Assembly (NCBI GenBank): GCA_003137095.1 | Contig: PLET01000077.1 | Span: 10,822 to 44,152 of the forward strand | Direction: 5' to 3' | DNA length: 33,331 nucleotides | DNA from: Gammaproteobacteria bacterium | GTDB lineage: Bacteria > Pseudomonadota > Gammaproteobacteria > Steroidobacterales > Steroidobacteraceae | In this document: piece after piece, positions 1 to 9,331 of the stretch | Layout of the letters: each line of letters starts with the position of its first letter | Numbering within the stretch: position 1 is the first letter of the stretch | Translations under genes and position numbers: made by a program | The notes under the pieces: generated by a model | Seen by the model: the letters and a program-made list of their open reading frames with translations, nothing else | The model's database searches: none | Told to the model about the DNA's origin: nothing

Positions 1-521
1 CCGGGCTCGCAGCCGAATTTGCGCGACAGATCGCACACCGCGTCGGGGCTGCGGAAGGAGATGCGTACCAGCAGTTGCACTCGGCTGCGGAATTTGACGA
101 ATTTTCGCAGCTCGTCGGGATTGTCCACCACGAAGGTGTCGACGCCGAAGCTCTGCGCCGTGCGGATGTCGCGGTCACGCTTGATCGGATGTGTGTGGAT
201 GCAGCGCGCCGCCGGTACCCCGGCCGATCGCACCAGCTCCACCTCGCCGTTGGTGGCCAGATCGAAGTGCGCGCCTTCGGCGAGCAGCGTGCTGATCACC
301 GACGGGTGCGGCAGCGGTTTGAGCGCGTAATGCAGATCCACCCCGGGCAGCGCCGCCGCGAGCCTGCGGTACTGGCGGCGGATGCGCTCGGCGTCGATGA
401 TGAACAGCGGCGAGCCGTAGCGGCCGACCAGGTGCCGGATGGCCGCCGGCTCGAACGGATCGAGCCCGGGATCCAGCTCCGGAGCTTCCTGGGTTGAACG
501 GCGGTTGCCGGCTTTTGCCAA
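1..521 (-). CDS. Fold-type III PLP-dependent decarboxylase (ornithine/diaminopimelate decarboxylase family), N-terminal part
   Basis: The first 173 residues are present; the gene continues beyond the left edge. The reading frame matches the alanine-racemase-like barrel of type III PLP enzymes (ornithine, lysine, arginine and diaminopimelate decarboxylases). The motif HYALKPLPHPSV carries the expected Schiff-base lysine (K68) and is followed by FDLATNGEVELV, HTHPIKRDRDI, FVVDNPDEL and DLSRKFGC, all in family order. The usual YAVKAN/YALKAN motif reads ALKPL here, so the substrate cannot be told from this part. The start is taken as TTG because no ATG or GTG is in frame nearby and a GGGAG Shine-Dalgarno lies 6-7 nt upstream. 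The gene lies 35 bp downstream of tsaC on the same strand and may be co-transcribed. Family assignment is firm; the exact enzyme is open. Confidence 0.8.
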   Translation of the reverse strand, partial: MAKAGNRRSTQEAPELDPGLDPFEPAAIRHLVGRYGSPLFIIDAERIRRQYRRLAAALPGVDLHYALKPLPHPSVISTLLAEGAHFDLATNGEVELVRSAGVPAARCIHTHPIKRDRDIRTAQSFGVDTFVVDNPDELRKFVKFRSRVQLLVRISFRSPDAVCDLSRKFGCEP

Positions 522-556
522 AAGGATCTCCCATGAAAAAAGCGGGGATTGTAGGC

Positions 557-1546
557 TCAGCCGGCGCCAATTTCCAAGGGGTCGCCGGCGAGCCCGCTCG
601 CCCGCTGCAGCCGGTCGCGCACCGCCGCCCAGCGCTCCTCGCGGGGCGGCGCCTGCACGAAAATGCGCACGCAGCCGGCGCGGTCGAGCACCCGCAGATT
701 GCTATACATATGATGAGCATAGGCGTCGGGCTTGTTGCCGGCGTTGATCCAGGTCATATGGCGCCGGGTCTGCAGCGGCGGCCGTAGGGCGAGCACCGCC
801 ACCTTTTCCGACCGTTCCGCGATCTCCAGCGCGCGCGCTTCCAGGGCGTCCGCGGGAACGATTTCCAGGGGAGTGGCCGGCGCGTAGTGCAGCAGCCGGT
901 CGCCCGGCACCCGCGGCGCCGCGCCCGCATCGCCGATCCTGCCCGCCACCTGTTCGATCTGCGAGCGCGTGATGGAGCCCGGGCGCAGCAGGCGCACCGT
1001 CCCGCCGATGCACGAGACGATGCTCGATTCGAGACCGAATTGCGACTCGCCGCCGTCGAGCACCACCCGCACGGTATCGCCGAACTCGTCGCGGACATGC
1101 TCCGCGCGGGTCGGACTCAAGCGGCCGTAGCGGTTCGCCGACGGCGCGGCGATCCCGCCGCCGAAGGCGGTGAGCAGCTGTTGGGCCATGGGATGCGAGG
1201 GTACGCGGATGCCGATGCTGTTCTGGCCGCCGGTGACGATGTCGTTGACGTTGCCGGCCTTGGGCAGGATCAAGGTCAGGGGACCGGGCCAGTAACGGGC
1301 GGCCAGCCGCTCCGCGGCGATGGGCACGTCGGACACCCAGCGATGCAGATACTTCGGGCTGTCCAGGTGCACGATCACCGGATGATCGGGCGGGCGCCCC
1401 TTGGCCGCAAACAGCCGGGTGACGGCCACCGGATCGGCGGCGTTGGCACCGAGACCGTAGACGGTCTCGGTGGGAAAGGCCACCAGATCGCCGGCGCGCA
1501 GCGCCTCGACGGCCTGTTCGATATCTGCCTGTTTGGCTCGTACCAC
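557..1546 (-). CDS. L-threonylcarbamoyladenylate synthase, long Sua5 form
   Basis: This enzyme makes threonylcarbamoyl-AMP from threonine, bicarbonate and ATP, the first step of t6A37 formation in tRNAs that read ANN codons. The N-terminal YrdC/TsaC domain (about residues 5-190) shows FPTETVYGLGANA, KGRPPDHPVIVH and the APSAN segment. A linker with PGDRLLHYAP leads to a C-terminal Sua5 domain, giving 329 residues against about 190 for short E. coli TsaC. The GTG start at 1546 has no good Shine-Dalgarno, but a TATCAT hexamer sits 6 nt upstream, suggesting a leaderless transcript. The family is certain. The long architecture is why I describe it as Sua5 and leave the symbol empty. Confidence 0.93.
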   Translation of the reverse strand: MVRAKQADIEQAVEALRAGDLVAFPTETVYGLGANAADPVAVTRLFAAKGRPPDHPVIVHLDSPKYLHRWVSDVPIAAERLAARYWPGPLTLILPKAGNVNDIVTGGQNSIGIRVPSHPMAQQLLTAFGGGIAAPSANRYGRLSPTRAEHVRDEFGDTVRVVLDGGESQFGLESSIVSCIGGTVRLLRPGSITRSQIEQVAGRIGDAGAAPRVPGDRLLHYAPATPLEIVPADALEARALEIAERSEKVAVLALRPPLQTRRHMTWINAGNKPDAYAHHMYSNLRVLDRAGCVRIFVQAPPREERWAAVRDRLQRASGLAGDPLEIGAG

Positions 1547-1552
1547 GGCCCC

Positions 1553-1558
1553 ATGATA
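1553..1558 (-). promoter_or_regulatory. Putative -10 element of tsaC/sua5 (leaderless type)
   Basis: On the minus strand the hexamer TATCAT is followed by six bases (GGGGCC) and the GTG start. With the usual 6-8 nt from -10 to the transcription start, the mRNA would begin at or next to the start codon. No convincing -35 was found. The same TATCAT hexamer precedes gcvT, yciH and ygfB. Confidence 0.5.
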
Positions 1559-1606
1559 ACAAGACTGGCCGGCCGCCCGACGACGAGCCCGTCCGGTTTC
1601 CGCAGG

Positions 1607-4492
1607 CTATCGCTTGTCGGCGGCCATCACGTCCGGAGAATCGAGTTCGGTGCGCGTCCAGCTGCCGTCGCTCTGGCGATCGAGTTCGTACGCGGGCCAG
1701 TAATGCTGGTCGAGCTTCAAGGTGATCACATCGACCTGACCGTTCCAACTGACCGTCTTCAGCCGCACCGACGCCCGGTATGCCTTGCCGCGCACCGCCT
1801 TGATGAACGCATCGAGATCCGGCGTCGGCCGGCCGTCGACCTCGGTGATGCGCCGGCCCGCGTACAGTCCGTAGTGGGTGGACGGCGAGCCGTAGTAGAA
1901 GTACGCCACGAACACGCCGGTGGGCGCGATGCCGCGTTGCGCGGCCATGGCACGGTGCGGCGCCTGCAGCGTGGCGCCGGCCCAGATGAGCACACGATCG
2001 ATGTCGCGGCCGTCGAGCGCGACGGTCTCGAGCTGCAGGGTCTTCTCCGCGCCATCGCGCCAGACCGTGACCGCGACCTGCGGCTTTTGCACCGCGCGCT
2101 CCACCTCGCGGAAGCGGTTCACGACCTTGCCGTCCACGGCGAGCAGCAGATCTCCGGGCTCGAGCGCCTTGGCGGCGGGCGATCCGGCCACCAACCGGTC
2201 GATGCCGAGCACCTCGCGCCGCTGTTCGTTATGCTCCTCGAAGCGGCGCACCCAGGCGTCCGGCAGCCCGAGTTTGCGCGCGCCGGCCAGGGATTGCAGA
2301 TTGAATTCGGCCTCGAAAGAATACAGCGGGCGGCTCGCGTCCACCACGTCGATCATCTCGGTGACCAGTTCGGCCGGTATGCCGCGGTTGGTCTGCTCGA
2401 CGTCGCGTTGCGTCTCGAAGGCGAAGCTCGACCACAGCGCGAGCACCTCGCCTTTCTCGTTCGCGAGCACGCCGTCGTAATCGGTGGGCGGATTGATCAG
2501 GCTGACCGCTTCGAGGTTGCTGTCGCGGAAGCGCAGCGTGCGCGACAACGGGAAGGACACCACGTCGAGGCTCGCGATCTGCGTCTTCTGCGACATGATC
2601 TTCGAATCCGCGCGCTCGCCCACCGCCCATACGTCGTCGCCGGCGCGCAGCTCCCGGGTGACGAAGGTGGCGGCGCGCACCGGGGTGTCGCCGATGGACT
2701 TCGGATCGTAGGAGACGACCGCCAGGTTGTGCAGCGGATGGATGAACACCACCTTGCCCGGCACCTCGACGGCGCCGCCGAAGGTGACGCGCACATCGCC
2801 CATGGCCACCGGCACGGTGTTGCGGTCGATGACCACGAGCCCGCGCCTGGCATCGACGATCACGCCGGTGCCGTGGTAGTACTTCTCGGTGACGCCGGAC
2901 ACCGAATACGGCATGTCGAAGCCCACCATCACCAACGAGGCGGCCAGCCGGTCCTCGCGCGGGTCGCCGGTCTTCGCAAACTGGGTGGCGGCGGGCGCGG
3001 GCGGCGTGGGCGCGGGTCCCGGCTGCAGGTCGACGCAGGGCCACAGCCCAATGGCATCGTCGCGTTTGCACTTGCGCGCCGGGAACCAGCGCCGGTCCAT
3101 GCGGATCACCTTGAGCTGCTGGGCGCGCGGATCCTCGAGCGTGACGAAGCGCACGGTGGCGCGGGCGCCGTCGGCGAGACCCGCTAGCGCGGATTCGAAA
3201 TCCTCGAGCCGATCGGTCTTGGTGCCGTTGAAGGCGCTGATCAGCGCGGCGCGCGGAATGCCGGCACTGCCGAAGACGTAGCCGGGGTTGGCGACGTAGA
3301 CCCCCTTCACGGGCAGATTGAAATGCCGCGCCTGCTGGTAGGACAGCGTATGTACCACCGCTTCGCCGAACTCGATGTACTCATCGGCGGTGATCGCGTG
3401 CAGGCTCTGCACCTCGATGGCATGCACGACGGTGGCGTCGCCGCGCCGCACCTCGATGTCGACCCGGCGGTTGACGTGCGCGTCGAGCACGTCTTCCAGC
3501 GAGAAGAATTCCGGCACCGGCTTGCCGTCGATTGAGATGAGGATGTCGCCGGATGAGAGCATGCCGTCGGCCGCCGAACCGGGCTGCACCTCGTCCACCA
3601 CCAGCATGCCGGTGAGCTTCGGATAAACGCCGCGCATGCGCGCTTCGGTGGCCGGGTCGAGTCCGAGGCGCCGCAGCTCATCGTAGGGCGTGTACTTGAA
3701 CACGGTCTCGAGGGTGCCGCGCGGCACGGGCTGGCCGGCCTTGATGTAGCCGAGCGCCCGCGTGACCGCCGTCAGCGGCAGATAGAAGCTCGACGCGGCG
3801 CCGGTGGCGCCGCCGGCGTTGAGCGCCACCACGCGGCCCTCGATGTCGATGACCGGGGAACCGGAGGAGCCGCCCGATGTGCCGGAGGCGGCCTGGAAAT
3901 AGAACGTGTTGAAATCGTTGTACTTGCCGTAGCCGTACTCCGGCGCCTCGCGGTCCAGGCGCGCCAGCGTACCGGCCAGAATCGACAACTGCTCGCCCGC
4001 GTCGTTGCCGACGACGCGGATCTCGCGCCCTACCACCGCGCCCGCCGGATACAGCGGCAGCTCCGCCGGCTGGATGAATTTGAGCTTCGCCGGGTCATAG
4101 CGGTAGATGCCGAAATCATGCACCGGGTCGCGATACACCGGATACAGTTGCACCTCCTCGCGGTTGAGGAAGGTCGCCTGCGCCGTGACCGGGCCCGGCG
4201 TCACCACGTGCCGGTTGGTGAGTATCAGTCCGCGCTTCGCATCGATCACGAAGCCGGTGGCCTGCGCCGTCGTATTCCACTCCGTGTCGAAGGCGCGGAC
4301 GCTGTCGATCTGGATGCTGACCACGCCGGTGGCGATGCGCGACAGCGTCTGGGCCCAATTGGCGGTCTCGGGGGCGGACGGCGGCGCGGCCAGCGCGGCG
4401 GGTGCCGCTTGCACCGCTTGCGCGGCATGCGCGGGCTGACCCGCGGCGATCAGCGAGGCGCACAACATCACGGAAGCGGCGAAGCGGGGCAT
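1607..4492 (-). CDS. Secreted tandem HtrA-like serine protease with PDZ domains (Nma111-like layout)
   Basis: The protein has 961 residues with an N-terminal signal peptide (a hydrophobic run ending PAHAAQA near residue 25), so it is probably periplasmic. The first trypsin-like domain has a plausible triad: H95 in LTNRHVV, D126 in DPVHDFGIY and S210 in GGSSGSPV. PDZ-like segments follow (around 330-400, with LSSGDILISIDG). A second trypsin-like domain starts near residue 575 but lacks the triad: the His position reads IDRNTV, the Asp position HPLHNLAVV, and the Ser position DYDGVLANEKGE. More PDZ-like segments follow (LEPGDLLLAVDG and GRRITEVDG). One active plus one degenerate protease domain with multiple PDZs is the layout of fungal Nma111. 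The start is the ATG preceded by AAGGA. The gene begins 26 bp after dgkA. Substrates are unknown. Confidence 0.85.
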   Translation of the reverse strand: MPRFAASVMLCASLIAAGQPAHAAQAVQAAPAALAAPPSAPETANWAQTLSRIATGVVSIQIDSVRAFDTEWNTTAQATGFVIDAKRGLILTNRHVVTPGPVTAQATFLNREEVQLYPVYRDPVHDFGIYRYDPAKLKFIQPAELPLYPAGAVVGREIRVVGNDAGEQLSILAGTLARLDREAPEYGYGKYNDFNTFYFQAASGTSGGSSGSPVIDIEGRVVALNAGGATGAASSFYLPLTAVTRALGYIKAGQPVPRGTLETVFKYTPYDELRRLGLDPATEARMRGVYPKLTGMLVVDEVQPGSAADGMLSSGDILISIDGKPVPEFFSLEDVLDAHVNRRVDIEVRRGDATVVHAIEVQSLHAITADEYIEFGEAVVHTLSYQQARHFNLPVKGVYVANPGYVFGSAGIPRAALISAFNGTKTDRLEDFESALAGLADGARATVRFVTLEDPRAQQLKVIRMDRRWFPARKCKRDDAIGLWPCVDLQPGPAPTPPAPAATQFAKTGDPREDRLAASLVMVGFDMPYSVSGVTEKYYHGTGVIVDARRGLVVIDRNTVPVAMGDVRVTFGGAVEVPGKVVFIHPLHNLAVVSYDPKSIGDTPVRAATFVTRELRAGDDVWAVGERADSKIMSQKTQIASLDVVSFPLSRTLRFRDSNLEAVSLINPPTDYDGVLANEKGEVLALWSSFAFETQRDVEQTNRGIPAELVTEMIDVVDASRPLYSFEAEFNLQSLAGARKLGLPDAWVRRFEEHNEQRREVLGIDRLVAGSPAAKALEPGDLLLAVDGKVVNRFREVERAVQKPQVAVTVWRDGAEKTLQLETVALDGRDIDRVLIWAGATLQAPHRAMAAQRGIAPTGVFVAYFYYGSPSTHYGLYAGRRITEVDGRPTPDLDAFIKAVRGKAYRASVRLKTVSWNGQVDVITLKLDQHYWPAYELDRQSDGSWTRTELDSPDVMAADKR

Positions 4493-4518
4493 GCAGATCC
4501 TTGGGTGATTGATGAATC

Positions 4519-4896
4519 TTATGAATGGCGGTGATCGGACAAGACCAGGAACCAAACGGTTCCCAATAGGCCGAAACTCAGCATCACCGCCGCCGAGCCC
4601 ATGTCCTTGGCCATCCCTGAGAGCGGATGGCATTCGGTGCCGGATCGATCGACCACCGCCTCGACGGCGCTGTTCAGCAACTCGACCACCAGGATCAACA
4701 GCATCGGGCTGACCAGCAGTGCCCGCTCGATGCCGGTGCGCCCCAGATACCAACCGGCCGGGATGACCACGACCGACAGCAGCACCTCCTGGCGGAACGC
4801 GGCCTCCCCGCGCCAGCTGTGCGCGAAGCCCTGCAGCGAATAGCCGAAGGCGCGTATCAGGCGCGTGATTCCCGTCGGTTTGTGTCGGTCGGTCAT
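4519..4896 (-). CDS. dgkA: Diacylglycerol kinase, prokaryotic integral-membrane type
   Basis: DgkA phosphorylates diacylglycerol to phosphatidic acid in the inner membrane, recycling lipid released during periplasmic glucan and envelope synthesis. The 125-residue length is typical. The signature ELLNSAVEAVVDR (which contains the catalytic Glu and Asn of the family), the amphipathic start with EAAFRQE, and KDMGSAAVML are present with three predicted membrane helices. The gene begins 29 bp after the gcvPB stop on the same strand, so it may ride on the gcv transcript. AAGGG lies very close upstream of the ATG. Confidence 0.95.
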   Translation of the reverse strand: MTDRHKPTGITRLIRAFGYSLQGFAHSWRGEAAFRQEVLLSVVVIPAGWYLGRTGIERALLVSPMLLILVVELLNSAVEAVVDRSGTECHPLSGMAKDMGSAAVMLSFGLLGTVWFLVLSDHRHS

Positions 4897-4925
4897 TGCC
4901 CTTCGAGGGGCCGCTCACGCGTGAG

Positions 4926-6413
4926 TCAGGCGGCCGGTTTCCAAGCCAGGTCCAGCTGTTTGGCCGCGCGCACATCGTCCAGGCGCCGCACCGGCATTGT
5001 ATGCGGTGCCGCGGAGAGTTTCCCGGGATCGTGGGCCATTTCGTGACGTATGGCGCTCATCGCCTCGCAGAACCGGTCCAGATCTTCCTTCGCCTCGGTT
5101 TCGGTGGGCTCGATCAGGAGGCACTCGGGCACCAGCAGCGGAAAGTAGGTGGTCGGCGCGTGGAACCCGTAATCCAGCAGGCGCTTGGCCACGTCCATGG
5201 CGGTGACATCATGATCGCGGTTCTCGCGCTTCAGCGTGATGATGAACTCGTGGCTGGCGCGGCGGCCCGGGTAGGCCGCCTCGAAACCGGCCGCCTGCAG
5301 GCGCTTCATCAGATAATTGGCATTGAGCGCGGCGTACTCGGCCACGCGGATCATGCCCTCGCGGCCGAGCAGGCGCATGTAGATGTAGGCACGCAGATTC
5401 ACGCCGGCGTTGCCTGCGAAACCGGACAGACGGCCGATGGATTGCGGTGCGTCCTTCTCGGTCAGCCAGCGATACCGCCCGCCCTCGCGACCGACCAGCG
5501 GAATCGGCAGAAAAGGCAGCAGGCGCGCGCCCACGCCGACCGCGCCGGAGCCCGGGCCGCCGCCGCCGTGCGGCGTCGAGAAGGTCTTGTGCAAATTCAT
5601 GTGGATGACGTCGAAGCCCATGTCGCCGGGGCGCACCTTGCCGAGGATGGCGTTCAGATTGGCGCCGTCGTAATAGAGCAGGCCGCCGGCATCGTGCACG
5701 ATGCGCGCGACCTCCTCGATGCGGCGTTCGAACACGCCCAAGGTCGACGGATTGGTGAGCATGATGCCCGCGGTTTGCGGACCGGCCGCGGCGCGCAGCG
5801 CATCCAGATCCACATCGCCGTTGGCATCGCAGGGGATCTCCCTGACGCTGCAGCCGCACATGGTCGCGGTCGCCGGATTGGTGCCGTGCGCGGCCTGCGG
5901 CACGATGATTTCGCTGCGCGCGAGATCGCCGTGGGCGCGGTGATAGGCACGGATCATGGCGACGCCGGCGTACTCGCCCTGGGCGCCGGCCATGGGCGTG
6001 AGGCTCACGCCCTGCATGCCGGTGATGTCCTTGAGCATCTCCTGCAGTTCGTACATGCAGGCCATGAATCCCTGGCCCTGGGATTCCGGGGCGAGCGGAT
6101 GGCGGCCGAGGAACTCCGGCAGCGAGGCGAGGGTGTGGCACACCTTCGGGTTGTACTTCATGGTGCATGAACCCAGGGGATAAAAATGGGTGTCGATGGA
6201 AAAGTTCATCTGCGATAGGCGCGTGAAGTGGCGCACCACCTGCAGCTCGGACACCGCGGGCAGCAGCGGCGGCGCGGCGCGGCGCAGATGCGCCGGCACC
6301 TGCGCAGTGCCGGCGACCCGCGGCGGGAATTGCGTGCCCGCGTGGCGGCCCGGCCTGGAGAGCTCGAAGATCACCGGTTCGCGCAAGCCAAGTTCCGCCA
6401 TGGCAGTGCTCAC
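4926..6413 (-). CDS. gcvPB: Glycine dehydrogenase (decarboxylating) subunit 2, P2-protein
   Basis: This is the PLP-binding half of the split P-protein of the glycine cleavage system. It decarboxylates glycine and transfers aminomethyl to lipoyl-GcvH. The PLP lysine is in NLHKTF (K276 from the GTG start), followed by the glycine-rich [23 protein letters not shown] and [12 protein letters not shown] are also diagnostic. The chosen GTG start overlaps the gcvPA stop (GTGA), giving 495 residues and fitting the coupling seen elsewhere in this operon. An ATG at 6401 (starting MAELGL) is the alternative. A perfect 12-bp palindrome, CTCACGCGTGAG (4914-4925), directly abuts the stop codon. Confidence 0.96.
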   Translation of the reverse strand: MSTAMAELGLREPVIFELSRPGRHAGTQFPPRVAGTAQVPAHLRRAAPPLLPAVSELQVVRHFTRLSQMNFSIDTHFYPLGSCTMKYNPKVCHTLASLPEFLGRHPLAPESQGQGFMACMYELQEMLKDITGMQGVSLTPMAGAQGEYAGVAMIRAYHRAHGDLARSEIIVPQAAHGTNPATATMCGCSVREIPCDANGDVDLDALRAAAGPQTAGIMLTNPSTLGVFERRIEEVARIVHDAGGLLYYDGANLNAILGKVRPGDMGFDVIHMNLHKTFSTPHGGGGPGSGAVGVGARLLPFLPIPLVGREGGRYRWLTEKDAPQSIGRLSGFAGNAGVNLRAYIYMRLLGREGMIRVAEYAALNANYLMKRLQAAGFEAAYPGRRASHEFIITLKRENRDHDVTAMDVAKRLLDYGFHAPTTYFPLLVPECLLIEPTETEAKEDLDRFCEAMSAIRHEMAHDPGKLSAAPHTMPVRRLDDVRAAKQLDLAWKPAA

Positions 6414-7798
6414 GCGGCGCCGCGCGCCGCCCGCAGCCCCTCGCCTTGCACCGCGGCAAGCGCCTCGGCATAGGCGCGGATGTCGGCGTCGGTCTTGGTC
6501 TCCGTCGCACACACCAGCAGCGCCTGCCCGAGCTCCGGGTAGCGCTCGGTGAGATCCAGGCCGCCCAAGATGCCGCGCGCGGCGAGTGCGGCGAGCACCG
6601 GCGCCACCGGCCGGTCGAGCGTCAGCACCGCCTCGTGAAATCCCGGCGGCCCGAAGGCCGGCTTGACGCCCGGTACACGGCACAGCGCGTCGACCAGGTC
6701 GTGCGCGCGCTGCAGGCATGCCTGCGCCACGCGCTCCAGACCCTGCGCGCCGAGCAACGACAGGTGGACGGTCGCCGCCGTCACCGCCAGTCCCTGGTTG
6801 GTGCAGATGTTGGAGGTCGCCTTGCTGCGGCGGATGTGCTGTTCGCGCGCCTGCAGCGTCAGGGTGAACCCAGGCCGCCCTTCGATATCGACGGTGCGGC
6901 CGACGATGCGCCCCGGCATCTGCCGCACGTATTGCATGCGCGTGGTCATGAAGCCGAAGTACGGACCGCCGGAGGCGAGCGGCACGCCGAGCGGCTGGCC
7001 CTCGCCGCACACGATGTCCGCGCCGCGCCCGCCCCACTGCCCCGGGGCGCTGAGCAGCGCCAGTGAGATCGGGTTGACCACGCCGATCAGCAGCACGTTG
7101 TTCTGATGCGCCCAATCGGTCAGTTCGTGCACCTCCTCGAGGTTGCCGAAGAAGTTCGGCTGCTGCACCACCAGGGCGGCAAAATCCTCGCCGCCGTAAG
7201 CCCGCAACGACTCGACCGGCGTGCGCCCGAGCGCACGGTCGAAGTCCACGATCTCGAAGGCGATGTTCTGGTTGGCGGCGATGCTGCGCGCCACCTGCAC
7301 GTAGGTCGGATTGACGGTGCGCGGCATGAGCACGCGCCGCGAGTTCGAACCTCGGTTGGCACGCACCGCCATCAGGCAGGCCTCGGCGAGCGCCGAGGCG
7401 CCGTCGTACAGCGAAGCGTTGGAGACCTCCATGCCGGTCAGGCCGCACATCATCGACTGGTATTCATAGATCAGCTGCAGCGTGCCCTGGCTCGCCTCGG
7501 CCTGATAGGGGGTGTACGCCGAGTAGAACTCGCCGCGTGAGGCGATGGCCCACACCGGCGCGGGGATGTGATGCTCGTACGCGCCCGCCCCGAGGAAGCA
7601 CAGCGGCCGGCCGTCCTGCGCGGCGCGTTCGGCGAGCAGCCGGGCGACTTCCATCTCCGACAGCGCCGGCGGCACCCCGGCGAGCCGCGCGCCCTTCAGT
7701 CCGGCCGGGATTTCATCGAACAGCTCGTCGATCGACGCCGCGCCAAGCGTCGCGAGCATGCCGGCGACGTCTTCGGGGGTGTGTGGTATGAAGGGCAT
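6410..7798 (-). CDS. gcvPA: Glycine dehydrogenase (decarboxylating) subunit 1, P1-protein
   Basis: This is the non-lysine half of the two-subunit glycine decarboxylase, which pairs with GcvPB. It has 462 residues and starts [15 protein letters not shown], typical of the family. [18 protein letters not shown] and [10 protein letters not shown] are conserved segments. It lies 4 bp downstream of gcvH and overlaps gcvPB by 4 bp. E. coli and Pseudomonas carry a single fused GcvP of about 950 residues, so the split form is informative about lineage. Function is firm by family and operon. Confidence 0.96.
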   Translation of the reverse strand: MPFIPHTPEDVAGMLATLGAASIDELFDEIPAGLKGARLAGVPPALSEMEVARLLAERAAQDGRPLCFLGAGAYEHHIPAPVWAIASRGEFYSAYTPYQAEASQGTLQLIYEYQSMMCGLTGMEVSNASLYDGASALAEACLMAVRANRGSNSRRVLMPRTVNPTYVQVARSIAANQNIAFEIVDFDRALGRTPVESLRAYGGEDFAALVVQQPNFFGNLEEVHELTDWAHQNNVLLIGVVNPISLALLSAPGQWGGRGADIVCGEGQPLGVPLASGGPYFGFMTTRMQYVRQMPGRIVGRTVDIEGRPGFTLTLQAREQHIRRSKATSNICTNQGLAVTAATVHLSLLGAQGLERVAQACLQRAHDLVDALCRVPGVKPAFGPPGFHEAVLTLDRPVAPVLAALAARGILGGLDLTERYPELGQALLVCATETKTDADIRAYAEALAAVQGEGLRAARGAA

Positions 7799-7802
7799 CG
7801 CC

Positions 7803-8194
7803 TCAATGCGCCGTTTCGGCCACGTAGGCCGAATACTCGGCCGCCGACATGAGCACGGCGGGCGCGACGCCGGCAGCGGGCTCGATGCGCATCAGCCAGC
7901 CGCTGCCGTACGGGTCCTGGTTCAGCAGTTCAGGCTTGGCGGCGAGTTCGGCATTGCCGGCGATCACGGTGCCGCTCACCGGCGCATAGACGTCGGAGGC
8001 GGCCTTGACCGATTCCACCACCGCGCAGGCCTCACCGGCCTTGACGCCGCGGCCGCTGTGCGGCACCTCCACGAACACCAGGTCGCCGAGTTCACCTTGC
8101 GCATGATCCGTGATGCCGATCTCGAGTGCGCCGTCCGGCAGCCGGCGCACCCACTCGTGACTTCGGGTGAACTGCAAATCGTCCGGAATCTTGC

Positions 8195-8198
<4 letters not shown>
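7803..8198 (-). CDS. gcvH: Glycine cleavage system H protein (lipoyl carrier)
   Basis: GcvH carries the aminomethyl group between the P-, T- and L-proteins on a lipoyl arm. The protein has 131 residues. The lipoylated lysine is K65 in [14 protein letters not shown], and the flanks [17 protein letters not shown] and [12 protein letters not shown] are typical. The ATG overlaps the gcvT stop as ATGA. A longer in-frame reading reaching to 8315 lies inside gcvT and was discarded. Confidence 0.97.
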
Positions 8199-9295
<1,097 letters not shown>

Positions 9296-9304
9296 CGCGT
9301 GCTC

Positions 9305-9324
9305 ATGATACACGAAGGTAGAAT
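9305..9324. promoter_or_regulatory. Back-to-back -10 elements for gcvT (minus) and DUF885 gene (plus)
   Basis: On the minus strand TATCAT (9305-9310) lies 9 nt upstream of the gcvT ATG. On the plus strand TAGAAT (9319-9324) lies 7 nt upstream of the ATG at 9332. Only 8 bp separate the hexamers, so two polymerases could not open both at once. Both positions imply transcripts starting at or very near the start codons. No good -35 is visible on either side. Confidence 0.5.
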
Positions 9325-9331
9325 GCACGGC

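Noticed and set aside
887-3187. Long plus-strand open frame of 766 codons opposite sua5 and the tandem protease
   Set aside because: It is antisense to two well-supported genes, its translation is rich in Arg/His/Ala/Gly without family motifs, and such frames are expected in high-GC DNA.
4493-4975. N-terminal extension of the tandem protease into dgkA
   Set aside because: The ATG at 4492 has AAGGA and begins a clear signal peptide, whereas the extension overlaps dgkA in another frame.
4896-6170. Plus-strand open frame of 424 codons opposite gcvPB
   Set aside because: Low-complexity His/Gly/Ala-rich translation, antisense to a clear gcvPB with its PLP motif.
4926-7448. An 840-codon reading that would fuse gcvPB to upstream sequence
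   Set aside because: The extra N-terminal part is out-of-frame gcvPA; the true gcvPB begins at the GTGA overlap near 6413.
9296-9331. Glycine riboswitch ahead of gcvT
   Set aside because: Only 36 bp separate gcvT from the divergent gene, too short for the aptamer.
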